Of a stretch of DNA of 64,000 bases, positions 25,263 through 34,294 are shown in pieces. The stretch is taken from the NCBI RefSeq assembly GCF_017355525.1, contig NZ_CP067395.1, positions 4,433,001 through 4,497,000 of the forward strand, given 5' to 3'. Numbering within the stretch: position 1 is the stretch's first letter; every line of letters starts with the position of its first letter. The position numbers and the translations under genes were made by a program. The notes below the pieces were generated by a model. That model was given only the letters and a program-made list of their open reading frames with translations, did not search any database and had not been told where the DNA came from. Origin of the DNA: Lysobacter enzymogenes. Its GTDB lineage: Bacteria; Pseudomonadota; Gammaproteobacteria; Xanthomonadales; Xanthomonadaceae.

Positions 25263-26255
25263 TCAGTGGCCGTGGTGGGCGTGATCGACCGCGGGCTTGG
25301 CCGATTCGGGCAAGCGCACGTCGAACGCGTAGGAGCGATTGCCGCTGAGGTACACGCGGTTGTCGGTGCCCGACTGCGCCTGCACCTGGCCGCCGCGCTG
25401 CTGGCCGATGCGGGCGAACTTGGCGCGCGCGTTGACTTGTTCGGCGACGCGTTGCGGCCATTGCGCGGTCGAGGTCTCGCCGGCGCGCAGCACGGTTTCG
25501 ATCTTCTCCGCGTCGCTGCCGTCGGGATTGAACACGCGCAGGGTCACCGCGGTGCCGGCCGGATAATCGTTGACCACGTTGAGCGGACCGGCCTCGCGCC
25601 ACGGCGACTTGGCGTCGGCGACCGAGCTGTTGAAGTTGACGTCCATGCAGGTATAGAACGCCTCGGTCGAATCCGAGCGCTGCCAGGTGTTGTAGATCAC
25701 GTGGCGGCCGCTGCGCGCCGGCAGGGTGCAGGTGATGTGGTAGTTGTTGCCGGCCGACAGCGGGATCGAGCCGGTCTTGCAGAACTGCTGCAGGTCGCCC
25801 CAGCGCAGCGCGGTGTTCGGGTTCCAGCCCTGCCGGGTCACGTAGAACGTCCAGTCCTTGGTCGCGTGCGGCGCGGTGGCGTAGAAGGTGAAGGTGTAGC
25901 TGCTGCCCGAGCGCACGGTGGTGGTCTGCCAATCGCTGCGCACGATGTCGAGGCCGCGGAAGGTCGGGTTGTTGCCGCTGCACAGCTTGCCGTCGGGCAC
26001 CACGGCCTGATGGTTGCTGTTGGCGTTGGCCTGGTTGATGCCGTTCCAGTCGTAGAACAGCTGCGAGCCGGCCACGGCCCAGGCGGCGCGGCAGGCCGGG
26101 TCGGAGGGATTCTCCTTGTTGCCCAGATAACACTTGTAGATGCGGCTCTGCGGATTGACGAACGAGCCGTGGGCGAATGCGGTGGAGGCAGGCAGCGCGG
26201 CCGCGCACAGGGCGACGGCGGCGGACAGCAGGGTGCAGCGTTGGATGCGGGTCAT
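25263..26255 (-). CDS. Secreted AA10 lytic polysaccharide monooxygenase (chitin-binding protein)
   Basis: 330 residues from the ATG at 26255 behind AGGAG. The signal peptide ends PASTAFA, leaving His29 as the mature N-terminus (HGSFVNPQSR). His29 and His185 in SGRHVIYNTWQRSDS should form the copper histidine brace of AA10 enzymes, which cut crystalline chitin or cellulose oxidatively. After the catalytic domain comes a module like domain 2 of GbpA (YPAGTAVTLRVFNPDGSDAE, QWPQRVAEQVNARAKFARIG). The protein ends in a His-rich tail (DHAHHGH). It is monocistronic. Chitin is the likelier substrate by family and lifestyle. Confidence 0.93.
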   Translation of the reverse strand: MTRIQRCTLLSAAVALCAAALPASTAFAHGSFVNPQSRIYKCYLGNKENPSDPACRAAWAVAGSQLFYDWNGINQANANSNHQAVVPDGKLCSGNNPTFRGLDIVRSDWQTTTVRSGSSYTFTFYATAPHATKDWTFYVTRQGWNPNTALRWGDLQQFCKTGSIPLSAGNNYHITCTLPARSGRHVIYNTWQRSDSTEAFYTCMDVNFNSSVADAKSPWREAGPLNVVNDYPAGTAVTLRVFNPDGSDAEKIETVLRAGETSTAQWPQRVAEQVNARAKFARIGQQRGGQVQAQSGTDNRVYLSGNRSYAFDVRLPESAKPAVDHAHHGH

Positions 26256-26758
26256 GGCGACTCCTGTCGATGGGCAAGATGACGGGCCCCCCAACAGATT
26301 CGCGATGGCGTGCTTCCGGCGCGATTGCGATCGCGTCTCGGGACGGGTGCGGCCGCGCGGCGGCGCCCCGGCGTTTATGCGGCCCGATCCTAGTGGCCGG
26401 GGGCGGGCGATTCTGTGCGGAGCGTCGCCTGGGGGGACATGCGCGGGCGTGCGGTGGGCGCCGGGATGCGGGAAACGCGGGGTGCGTCACGGATGATGGG
26501 GTGGGGTGCGGCGATTGGCCGCTGGCGTTCGGGCGTTCGCGTTGTTGCTGAGTTTCGTCGTTGTCGCATTGTCGCGGTCGCGGCTCGCGCCGCTCCTACA
26601 TGGGCTCCCTGTAGGAGCGGCGCAAGCCGCGACCGCGACAAAACAACCACGACAAACCCATCCATCGCCCACGCAGCGCCCAAACAAAAAGCGGACGCCC
26701 GAAAGCGCCCGCTTCTGCATGCCCGCACCGCGCAACGCGCGGCGCGCGCGACCGCGGC
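26256..26758. other. Intergenic region upstream of LPMO gene
   Basis: 503 bp between the LPMO start and the 3' end of topA. The only structured element is the REP-like inverted pair at 26569-26641. The remainder is G-rich sequence without a credible ORF or recognisable promoter hexamers. Confidence 0.5.
26569..26641. repeat. REP-like inverted pair
   Basis: Two 32-bp copies of the TGTAGGAGCGGCGCGAGCC family face each other (26569-26600 and 26610-26641) with one mismatch and a 9-bp spacer. They would form a long hairpin about 120 bp downstream of the topA stop. Confidence 0.92.
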
Positions 26759-29320
26759 TTACTTCTTCGCCGCAGCCTTCTTCGCCACTTTCTTGACCGC
26801 CTTCTTCGCCGGCGCCTTGGCCGCCGTCGTCTTCGCGGCCGCGGTCTTCGCAGCCGCGGTCTTCGCCGCGGCCTTCTTGACGACCTTCTTCGCCGCCTTC
26901 TTGGCCGGCGCCTTCTTCGCGACGGCCTTCTTGGCCGGCGCTTCGCCGTCGGCGCTCTTGGCCGCCTTCTTGGCCGCGGCCTTCTTCGCCGGTTCCTTCT
27001 TCGCCGCGGTCTTCTTGCCGAAGCGGCCGCGCACCGGCTTGCCGGTTTCCTCGAGCAGCTTGGTCACTTCCTCGAACGTCAGCGACGCCGGCTCGCGGTC
27101 CTTGGGGATGCGGCCGTTGAGCTTGCCGTCGCTGATGTACGGGCCGAAGCGGCCGTTGAGCACCTGGATGTCGCTGCCGTCGAACTGCTTGATGATGCGG
27201 TTGCGCGCGATCTCCTCCTTCTCCTCGATCAGGAACACCGCGCGCGCCAGGTCGATGGTGTACGGGTCGTCTTCCTTCTTCAGCGACGCGTAGGTGCTGC
27301 CGAGTTTGGCGAACGGGCCGAAGCGGCCGATGCCGACGCTGACTTCCTCGCCGTTGTGCTGGCCGAGCTTGCGCGGCAGCTTGAACAGCTCCAGCGACTC
27401 CTCCAGCGAAATGGTGTGCATGCTCTGGCCCGGACGCAGCGAGGCGAAGGTCGGCTTCTCCTCGTCCTCAGCGGTGCCGATCTGCGCGTACGGCCCGTAG
27501 CGGCCCAGGCGCACGCTGACCGGCTTGCCGCTCTTGGGATCGGTGCCGAGCTCGCGCGCGCCGGTGGCCTCGCTGCGATCGACCGATTCCTTCTTCTCCT
27601 CGACCAGCTTCTTGAACGGCTCCCAGAACCGCTCCATCAGCGGCACCCATTCCTCCTCGCCGCGCGACACCGCATCGAGCTCGTCCTCGAGCTTGGCGGT
27701 GAAGTCGTAATCGACGTAGCGGGTGAAATGGCCGGACAGGAACTTGGACACCGCGCGGCCGACGTCGGTCGGACGGAAGCGGCGGCTGTCGAGCTCGACG
27801 TACTTACGGAACAGCAGGGTCTGGATGATCGAGGCGTAGGTCGAGGGACGGCCGATGCCGTATTCCTCGAGCGTCTTCACCAGCGAGGCTTCCGAGTAGC
27901 GCGGCGGCGGCTCGGTGAAGTGCTGGTCGGCGTGGATACGGTCGAGCGGGATGCGGTCGCCGGTCTTCATCGCCGGCAGCTTGCGGCCTTCGTCTTCGTC
28001 CTCGGCGGCCTTGGCGTCCTTGCCTTCCTCGTACACGGCGAGGAAGCCCGGATCGACCACGGTGGTGCCCGAGGCGCGGAAGCTGTGCTCGGAACCGGCG
28101 GCCAGATCGACGCTGACGGTGTTGAGCGTGGCCGGCACCATCTGCGAGGCGACCGCGCGCTTCCAGATCAGCTCGTACAGACGCCGGCCGTCGTCGTCGA
28201 GGAAACGCGCGACCTGCGCCGGCGTGCGCAGCGCGGAGGTCGGACGGATCGCTTCGTGCGCCTCTTGCGCGTTCTTCGACTTGGTCTGGTAGGTGTTGGG
28301 CTTGTCCGGCAGCGCCTTGGTGCCGTAGTCGCGCGCGATCACGTCGCGGATCTCGGCCACCGCCTCCTGCGACAGGCTCACCGAGTCGGTACGCATATAG
28401 CTGATGAGGCCGACCGTGCCCTCGTCGCCGAGCGCCATGCCCTCGTACAGCTTCTGCGCCACGCGCATGGTCCGCGAGGTGGTGAAGCCGAGCTTGCGCG
28501 AGGCTTCCTGCTGCAGGGTCGAGGTGGTGAACGGCGCGGCCGGGCGGCGCTTGCGTTCCTTGCTGGTGACGTCGGTGACGTGCAGCGCGCCGTTGGCCGC
28601 GGCGACCAGGCGCTTGCGCGCGGCCTCGGCGGTCTCGCCGTCGGTGATGGTGAACTGTTCGAACTTCTTGCCGTCGAGCTTGTTGAGGCGGGCGGTGAAG
28701 GCCTGCTGCGGATGCGCGAGCTCGGCTTCGACGGTCCAGTACTCGCGCGCGACGAAGGCTTCGATCTCCTCCTCGCGCTCGACGATCATGCGCAGCGCCG
28801 GCGATTGCACGCGGCCGGCGGACAGGCCGCGCTGGACCTTGCGCCACAGCACCGGCGAGAGATTGAAGCCGACCAGGTAGTCGAGCGCGCGGCGCGCCTG
28901 CTGCGCGTCGACCAGCGGCGCGGCGATCGCGCGCGGCTGGTTCATCGCTTCCTTGATCGCGCGCGGGGTGATTTCGGTGAACACCACCCGCTGCAGCGGC
29001 TTGCCTTCGAGCAGGCCGCGCTCGCGCAGGATCTCGCCGATGTGCCAGCTGATCGCCTCGCCTTCGCGGTCCGGGTCGGTCGCCAGGAACAGGTGGTCGG
29101 CGCTCTTGGCGGCCTTGGCGATCGCGTCGACGTGTTTCTCGTTCTTCTCGATGACCGCGTATTCCATCGCGAAGTGGTTGTCCGGATCGACCGCGCCCTC
29201 TTTCGGCACCAGGTCGCGGACGTGGCCGTAGGAGGCCAGGACGGTGAAGTCCTTGCCGAGGTACTTGTTGATCGTCTTGGCCTTGGCGGGCGACTCGACG
29301 ATGAGGAGGTTCTTGGCCAT
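26759..29320 (-). CDS. topA: DNA topoisomerase I
   Basis: 853-residue type IA topoisomerase that relaxes negative supercoils. The Toprim domain opens the protein (LLIVESPAKAKTINKYLG; metal acidic residues in FLATDPDREGEAISWH). The active-site tyrosine is in GLISYMRTDSVSLS. Instead of four-cysteine zinc ribbons, the C-terminal half has repeats of the zinc-less Topo-C type (VRLGRYGPYAQIG, VGIGRFGPFAKLG, VLNGRFGPYISDG). It ends in a tail of about 90 Lys/Ala residues resembling histone H1, probably for DNA binding. A 9-bp hairpin lies about 100 bp upstream. Confidence 0.97.
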   Translation of the reverse strand: MAKNLLIVESPAKAKTINKYLGKDFTVLASYGHVRDLVPKEGAVDPDNHFAMEYAVIEKNEKHVDAIAKAAKSADHLFLATDPDREGEAISWHIGEILRERGLLEGKPLQRVVFTEITPRAIKEAMNQPRAIAAPLVDAQQARRALDYLVGFNLSPVLWRKVQRGLSAGRVQSPALRMIVEREEEIEAFVAREYWTVEAELAHPQQAFTARLNKLDGKKFEQFTITDGETAEAARKRLVAAANGALHVTDVTSKERKRRPAAPFTTSTLQQEASRKLGFTTSRTMRVAQKLYEGMALGDEGTVGLISYMRTDSVSLSQEAVAEIRDVIARDYGTKALPDKPNTYQTKSKNAQEAHEAIRPTSALRTPAQVARFLDDDGRRLYELIWKRAVASQMVPATLNTVSVDLAAGSEHSFRASGTTVVDPGFLAVYEEGKDAKAAEDEDEGRKLPAMKTGDRIPLDRIHADQHFTEPPPRYSEASLVKTLEEYGIGRPSTYASIIQTLLFRKYVELDSRRFRPTDVGRAVSKFLSGHFTRYVDYDFTAKLEDELDAVSRGEEEWVPLMERFWEPFKKLVEEKKESVDRSEATGARELGTDPKSGKPVSVRLGRYGPYAQIGTAEDEEKPTFASLRPGQSMHTISLEESLELFKLPRKLGQHNGEEVSVGIGRFGPFAKLGSTYASLKKEDDPYTIDLARAVFLIEEKEEIARNRIIKQFDGSDIQVLNGRFGPYISDGKLNGRIPKDREPASLTFEEVTKLLEETGKPVRGRFGKKTAAKKEPAKKAAAKKAAKSADGEAPAKKAVAKKAPAKKAAKKVVKKAAAKTAAAKTAAAKTTAAKAPAKKAVKKVAKKAAAKK

Positions 29321-29422
29321 TGGGACTCCGCAGGGCCCGGGGCGGGGCGCTGCTCGACTGCTCTTTCTCGGTGGGGGCGGCGACGCTGGCCGGGGCCGGC
29401 GCGGCAGGGGGTTAAGAAGGCG

Positions 29423-29449
29423 ACGCCCGCGACGTTCGGCCGCGGGCGT
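29423..29449 (-). terminator. Hairpin between GYF-RDD gene and topA
   Basis: ACGCCCGCG pairs with CGCGGGCGT across a 9-nt loop. It lies 170 bp after the stop of the upstream minus-strand gene and about 100 bp before topA. The following T content is poor (CGCCTTCTTAACC), so it may be a weak terminator or a topA leader structure. Confidence 0.4.
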
Positions 29450-29618
29450 TCAGGTTTCCTTTTTCTAGTGGAATCACGAGGCGGCCGCGGCTGTCAAGCT
29501 GGACGATCCGGCCGGGGCCGGTTCGGGGGCCCTAAAGTGGCATCGAATTGCCTCAAGGGCACGTGACGAAGTGTGCCCCGTTCAGTTTCGCACGGCTGTG
29601 ATCGCGGCCCGGCCACGC

Positions 29619-30677
29619 TCAGCGCATGCCCAAGGCGAAGATCGCGGCCATGAAGCCGACCACGCCGAGCCAGACCAGTCCGCCGAGGATCAGCACCACC
29701 CAGGTCACCGGGCCGAGGTCGCGGCGCTGGAAGTCGGCGCGGGCGGTGTAGGCCCAGCGGTCGACCACCTGGGTGCCGGCGATCAGGTCGTGCAGGCCGC
29801 GCTTGCGCTCGGTGAAGGCGGCCATCAGGTAGCCGACGCCGAAGCTCGCATAGCTGGCGAACGAGGACGCCCAGCGCGCGAACGCGCGGCCGCGGCTCAG
29901 GCGCGCGCCGCCGGCGTCGACGACCTTGATCCCGACCGCGAGCTTGCCCAGGGTGGCCTGCATCGACGAGGACTCCAGGCCGGCGTAGTAGCCGATGCTG
30001 ATCAAGCCGTACACGCCGTAGCCGAGCACGATCATGACCGCCGACAGCACGCTGCTGTTCTCCAGCCACTGGCTGCTGTCGCCGAACAGGCCGAGCGCGA
30101 ACACCAGCAGCATCAGCGCGGTGAACACGCTGTAGTAGGCGACGCCGACCAGGGTCGAATCGATCAGGTAGGCGGCGACGCGGCGCCAGAAGCCGCCCGG
30201 GACCACGTCCTGGCCCTGGACCACTTCGCTGTGTTCGGCGACCTCGGCGCGCGGGGCGCTGTAGGGCGAGTGCGGATCGGTCGCGGTCGGCGTGGCGGTG
30301 GCGGCGTCGGCGGTCGTGGCGGCGCCGCCGTCGGCATCGGCCTGCGCGGCGGCGGAGATGGCGGCTGCGCTCGGCGAGGGCAATGCGGCGGGCGCGGCAC
30401 TGCTGCCTTCGGCCTGGGCGATCGCGGCCGCGACCGCCTGGGCGGTGCGCTCGGCGCTGGCCTGTTCGGCCGCGCCGGGATCGGCCGCGGCGGCGAAGCC
30501 CGGGGCGGCGACCAATTCGCCGGCCAGCTCGCGCCACGGCCGCCACTGGCTGAGGCCGTCGCGCCAGACCAGGGTGTCGGCGCGCAGCTCGCCGCGCTGG
30601 TGCAGCTCGATCATCCGCGCCGGTTCCAGCGGCCCGTGCCGGTTGCGCTCTTCGTCGCTGTAGTACCACTGAGCCAT
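29619..30677 (-). CDS. GYF-domain plus RDD-family membrane protein
   Basis: 352 residues from the ATG at 30677, where the GYF_2 domain begins (WYYSDEERNRHGPLEPARMI, ADTLVWRDGLSQWRPW). A low-complexity Ala/Thr linker runs to about residue 160. Then comes an RDD domain with its Arg and Asp marks in GGFWRRVAAYLIDSTLVGVA and later GKLAVGIKVVDAGG and KRGLHDLIAGTQVV, with about five membrane helices in all. GYF_2 domains bind proline-rich peptides. RDD proteins are inner-membrane proteins, sometimes Na+/H+-linked. It neighbours a second GYF protein on the same strand. Confidence 0.85.
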   Translation of the reverse strand: MAQWYYSDEERNRHGPLEPARMIELHQRGELRADTLVWRDGLSQWRPWRELAGELVAAPGFAAAADPGAAEQASAERTAQAVAAAIAQAEGSSAAPAALPSPSAAAISAAAQADADGGAATTADAATATPTATDPHSPYSAPRAEVAEHSEVVQGQDVVPGGFWRRVAAYLIDSTLVGVAYYSVFTALMLLVFALGLFGDSSQWLENSSVLSAVMIVLGYGVYGLISIGYYAGLESSSMQATLGKLAVGIKVVDAGGARLSRGRAFARWASSFASYASFGVGYLMAAFTERKRGLHDLIAGTQVVDRWAYTARADFQRRDLGPVTWVVLILGGLVWLGVVGFMAAIFALGMR

Positions 30678-30867
30678 CGCGGCGTCCGTTTCCTCGTCTC
30701 GTTCGGCGGCCATGATGCCATCGCCGCGCTGGCCGATCATGGCGGTTGGCGCGGCGCGCCGCCGCGCCGTCGCGATGCGGCGGCGCATGGCGGCGCCGGG
30801 GTGGACTCGTGGCGGGCTTTGGGCGCCGCCGTCGACGCGCGCCGAACCCTCGGCGCGCGCCGTGCGC

Positions 30868-31833
30868 TCAGTTGCGGCAGGCCTGCGGCAGCAGCGAGGC
30901 GCGCTCGACGTCGGAACTGCAGGTCCACTGCGCGCTGGCCGGTTCGAACGACAGCCAGATCTTGCGGCCGTCCAGCTGCGGGCGGTTGAAGCCGCGCAGT
31001 TCCAGCTGGATCGCGCATTCGCCGCCGTCCTTGAGCCGGCCGAACTGGACCGAGGCGATCTGCGCGGACGCGTAGTCGGCCGCCGGGCGGAACCCGTCGC
31101 TGGCGTTGGTCGGACACTTCTGGTGCGCGGCGTAGTACTGCGCGACTTGCAGCTTGTAGTCGTTGCTGGCGGACAGCGCGCCGGTGAGTTTGGCGCGGTG
31201 GGTGTAGTCCTGGTACGCGGGTATCGCGATCGCGGCGAGGATGCCGATCACCGGCACCGCCAGCACCGCGAGCACGATCAGCGCGATCGCGCAGCCCGAC
31301 ATCCCGCGCTTGGGCGGCGGCGCGGACTGGCGGCGGGCGACATGGGCCGGGGCGTAGTCGGCCGGGCTGACGCTGCGTTGCGGCTGCGACGGGCCGGAAG
31401 CCGCGGGCGCGGACCCCGCAGCCGATGGCGCTGCGTTCGACGGTGCCGCGCTCGCCGGCGTTGCGTTCGGCTGCGCGGCGCTCGACCCGGTCGCATCCGA
31501 CGCGGACGGCGACGGCGCGGACGGCTGCGGGCGCGGCGCCTCGGCCGCATCGAGCGCGGCGGTGAAGTCGGCGCGTCCGTGCGATGAGGGCGCGGCGGCG
31601 GGCGCGGGCGTGGCCGCAGGCGCGGCGGCGATGTCCAAAGGCAACGGCGGCGGCGTCGCGCCGAGCCCGAGTTCGTTTTCCAGGCGTTGCAGCGGCTGCC
31701 ATTCGCGCAGCCCTTCGCGCCAGACCAAGGTGTCGCGCTGGATCCGGCCGGCGCGGAAATGCTCGCGCACGGCGTCCCCGTCGATCGGGCCGACCCGGCC
31801 CTGCGAAGGATCGTGGTAGTACCAGTTCGTCAT
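30868..31833 (-). CDS. GYF-domain protein with pilin-like C-terminal part
   Basis: 321 residues from the ATG at 31833 with GGGGGGAA upstream. The GYF_2 domain is at the N-terminus (WYYHDPSQGRVGPIDGDAVR, DTLVWREGLREWQPL). A long Pro/Ala/Ser linker follows, then a hydrophobic segment like the core of type IV pilins (IVLAVLAVPVIGILAAIAIP, then AYQDYT), and a globular end with three cysteines (HQKCPTNASDGF, GGECAIQL, QWTCSSDVE). There is no prepilin-peptidase site at the true N-terminus, so it is more likely a membrane-anchored pilin-fold protein than an assembled pilin. Confidence 0.8.
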   Translation of the reverse strand: MTNWYYHDPSQGRVGPIDGDAVREHFRAGRIQRDTLVWREGLREWQPLQRLENELGLGATPPPLPLDIAAAPAATPAPAAAPSSHGRADFTAALDAAEAPRPQPSAPSPSASDATGSSAAQPNATPASAAPSNAAPSAAGSAPAASGPSQPQRSVSPADYAPAHVARRQSAPPPKRGMSGCAIALIVLAVLAVPVIGILAAIAIPAYQDYTHRAKLTGALSASNDYKLQVAQYYAAHQKCPTNASDGFRPAADYASAQIASVQFGRLKDGGECAIQLELRGFNRPQLDGRKIWLSFEPASAQWTCSSDVERASLLPQACRN

Positions 31834-32226
31834 TGCCGTTCCCCCCAAATCCGCGGCCGGCGTTGCGGCGGCCGCGGGCGTCCCTGTCATAGAAAGCGCC
31901 GCTGCGTCGAAGTCGCGTCAGCGTTGCGCAATGGCGCTGCGCGCGGCCACCCCGGCACGCGCGAGCCGCATGAAACTACCACGCAGCGCACAAAACGCCA
32001 GATGGCGCACAGCCGCGCAGGCCGCTCGGCGACGGATGGGCGCGAAGGCGGCGACCGACGGGTGCGCCGACTGCGTCGCGCGAGCGAGCGATACGGTTTC
32101 GGAGGGAAGGCCGCACGCGGACGGGCGCGGCGAACATCGCGGAAAGCGAAGCCCGGCACGGCGCTGCGGCCGTGCCGGCGGGGGACGCGACCGGGCCGCC
32201 CTGGGGCGGCGCCGGTCCGGCCGGGC
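31834..32226. other. Intergenic region, GYF-pilin gene to smg
   Basis: 393 bp with no credible ORF. The hairpin CCGGCACGGC / GCCGTGCCGG (32153-32178, 6-nt loop) lies 49 bp after the smg stop codon. On the minus strand it is followed by GCTTCGCTTTCC, so it could be a weak terminator of smg. Confidence 0.4.
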
Positions 32227-32715
32227 TCAGTGCACCGGCTCGGGCTCGTCCTCGAACATCTGGGTTTCCATCCAGGCGTAAGCCGCCTCGGACCCGGGCT
32301 GGTTGAACAGCACCATCAGCACGACCCATTTGAGGTCGTCCAGGTCGAGTTCGTCCTGGTCCAGCGCCATCGCGCGGTCGAGCACCAGCTCGCGCTGGTC
32401 CGCGTCGAGGATGCCGTGTTGTTCCAGGAAAAGCAGGAAGCCGCGGCACTCGACATCGAGCTTGTCGAGTTCGGGCCCGAAGTAGATCCGGGTCGGTCCG
32501 CCCGCGCTCGGACGGCTGACGCTCGGCCGCTGCTGGGCCAGGGCGTCGAGCCATTCGATGGCTTTGTTGATCTCGGCGGGGCTGAAACCGGCCTGGCCCA
32601 GTTCTTCGAACAGCGGGCCGCTGCGGAGCGAATCGCGGTCGCGGACGAGGTCCGCATCCTCGGTGAAGTAGTGCTCGAACAGGTACAGCAGGACGTCCAG
32701 GATGCTCTCTTTCAT
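32227..32715 (-). CDS. smg: Smg protein (DUF494)
   Basis: 162 residues from the ATG at 32715 with GAGGGA just upstream. The family start is clear ([17 protein letters not shown]), followed by [20 protein letters not shown], and the C-terminal helix [20 protein letters not shown]. Smg is conserved beside dprA and the def-fmt cluster in gammaproteobacteria; its biochemical role is not established. It lies 88 bp after dprA on the same strand and is probably cotranscribed. Confidence 0.93.
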   Translation of the reverse strand: MKESILDVLLYLFEHYFTEDADLVRDRDSLRSGPLFEELGQAGFSPAEINKAIEWLDALAQQRPSVSRPSAGGPTRIYFGPELDKLDVECRGFLLFLEQHGILDADQRELVLDRAMALDQDELDLDDLKWVVLMVLFNQPGSEAAYAWMETQMFEDEPEPVH

Positions 32716-32803
32716 TTCCCTCGGCCTGCGCCGCATGCGGCGCGGTGGGTCAGAACTTGCTGATTGGCCGGGTGAACCGCCGGTGTGCGGCACCGATACG
32801 AGT

Positions 32804-34198
32804 TCAGCGGTTGCGGAAGTAACGGCCGTGCTGCGCCGAAACGCGACCCTCAAGCTCCATGACCAGCAGCATGGAGGACAGTTCCGCGGTCGTCAATGCG
32901 GTACGGCGGACCAGTTCATCCATACCGGTAGGGTCGAATCCCAGCGCGTTCCACAAGGACTGGTAGTCCGGGTCGGCGAAATCGGGAGGATCGGAGTCTC
33001 CTGAGACGGGACTGGAATCATCCTGACCGGCGTGTATGACCGCCGCGTGGCCACTGTCAATGGGGGCGGCCAGGCGCCGGCGCAAGCCGTCGGCGAGCTC
33101 GGCCGCGACCGGGGCCAGCGCGGCGGCGACCTCGGCGGCGCTTTCGACCAGCCCGGCGCCCTCGCGGATCAGCCGGTGGCAGCCGCGCGCGAGCGGGTTG
33201 TGGATCGAGCCGGGCACGGCGAACACCTCGCGCCCGCATTCGGCGGCCAGGCGCGCGGTGATCAGGGCGCCGGAGCGCTCCGCCGCCTCGACCACCAGGG
33301 TGCCGAGGCTGAGCCCGGCGACGATGCGGTTGCGCGCCGGGAACTGCCCCGGACGGGCCGCGGTGCCGGGCGGGTATTCGCTGACCACCACGCCTTCGGC
33401 GGCGATGCGCGCGAGCAGGTCGGCGTGGCGGCGCGGGTAGGCGATGTCCGGCCCGGTGCCGAGCACGGCCACGGTGAGCCCGCCGGCGTCGAGCGCGGCG
33501 CGGTGCGCGGCGGCGTCGATGCCGGCGGCCAGGCCGCTGGTCACCGCCAGCCCGCTGCGCGCCAGGGCGCGGGCGAAATCGGCGGCGTTGCCGCTGCCGG
33601 CCGGAGTCGGCGAGCGGCTGCCGACCACCGCCACCGCCGGATGCCACAGCCGCGCCGCCTCGCCGGCCACGAACAGCGCCAGCGGCGGGCTCGGCGCGCG
33701 CCGCAGCAGGGCGGGGTAGTCCGGTTCGGTCCAGGCGATCAGCCGGTGGCCCGGCTGCGCCAGCCAGTCCAGCGCGCGCGGCCCGGCATCGCCGCACCAG
33801 CCGGCTTCGCGCCAGAACGCTTCGCCGGCCGGCGCGCGCAAGCGCTCGATCTGCTGCGGCGACAGCCCGGCTTCGTTCCACGCACGCGCGCCCGCGGCCA
33901 GCGCCGCGGCGGCGCTGCCGCAGGCCTCGAGCAGGGCGCGCCGCGGCGCGCTGGCGCCGCCGGCGGCGAGCAGGCGCAGCAGGGCGGGCGCGTCGGAGGC
34001 TGCGTCGGCCGCGACCTTGCGCGACCCCGCGCCGACGTCGCGCTCGCGGGCGGGCGCGGCGGGTGCGTGCGGATCGGCCCCGGGCGCGGCGGCCGCAGGC
34101 GCGGGCGTCCGCTCGGCGCGCGCCGCGCCGTCGCTGCGCCCGGACGGGCGCGAATCGGAGTTCGTGGAATTCGTGGCGGAAGCGTCGGCGTCGGGCAT
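32804..34198 (-). CDS. dprA: DNA-processing protein DprA (Smf)
   Basis: 464 residues, longer than usual (about 370) because of a disordered Ala/Pro/Arg-rich N-terminal extension of about 65 residues. The Rossmann-like core is intact: [50 protein letters not shown], and [21 protein letters not shown] winged-helix end ([20 protein letters not shown]) closes the protein. DprA protects incoming single-stranded DNA and loads RecA during natural transformation. Confidence 0.94.
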   Translation of the reverse strand: MPDADASATNSTNSDSRPSGRSDGAARAERTPAPAAAAPGADPHAPAAPARERDVGAGSRKVAADAASDAPALLRLLAAGGASAPRRALLEACGSAAAALAAGARAWNEAGLSPQQIERLRAPAGEAFWREAGWCGDAGPRALDWLAQPGHRLIAWTEPDYPALLRRAPSPPLALFVAGEAARLWHPAVAVVGSRSPTPAGSGNAADFARALARSGLAVTSGLAAGIDAAAHRAALDAGGLTVAVLGTGPDIAYPRRHADLLARIAAEGVVVSEYPPGTAARPGQFPARNRIVAGLSLGTLVVEAAERSGALITARLAAECGREVFAVPGSIHNPLARGCHRLIREGAGLVESAAEVAAALAPVAAELADGLRRRLAAPIDSGHAAVIHAGQDDSSPVSGDSDPPDFADPDYQSLWNALGFDPTGMDELVRRTALTTAELSSMLLVMELEGRVSAQHGRYFRNR

Positions 34199-34221
34199 GC
34201 CCCAGCCTAGCCCGCAAACGA

Positions 34222-34245
34222 CGACGGCGCCCGCAGGCGCCGTCG
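34222..34245 (-). terminator. Terminator downstream of LysM gene
   Basis: CGACGGCGCC pairs with GGCGCCGTCG around a 4-nt loop, between the LysM gene and dprA. On the minus strand the stem is followed by TTTGC, a short T run. This separates the LysM transcript from dprA-smg. Confidence 0.65.
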
Positions 34246-34294
34246 CGTGTATCGGTAGGGAAAGTCCGCGCCGCGGACTCCCGCTACGCCGGAC

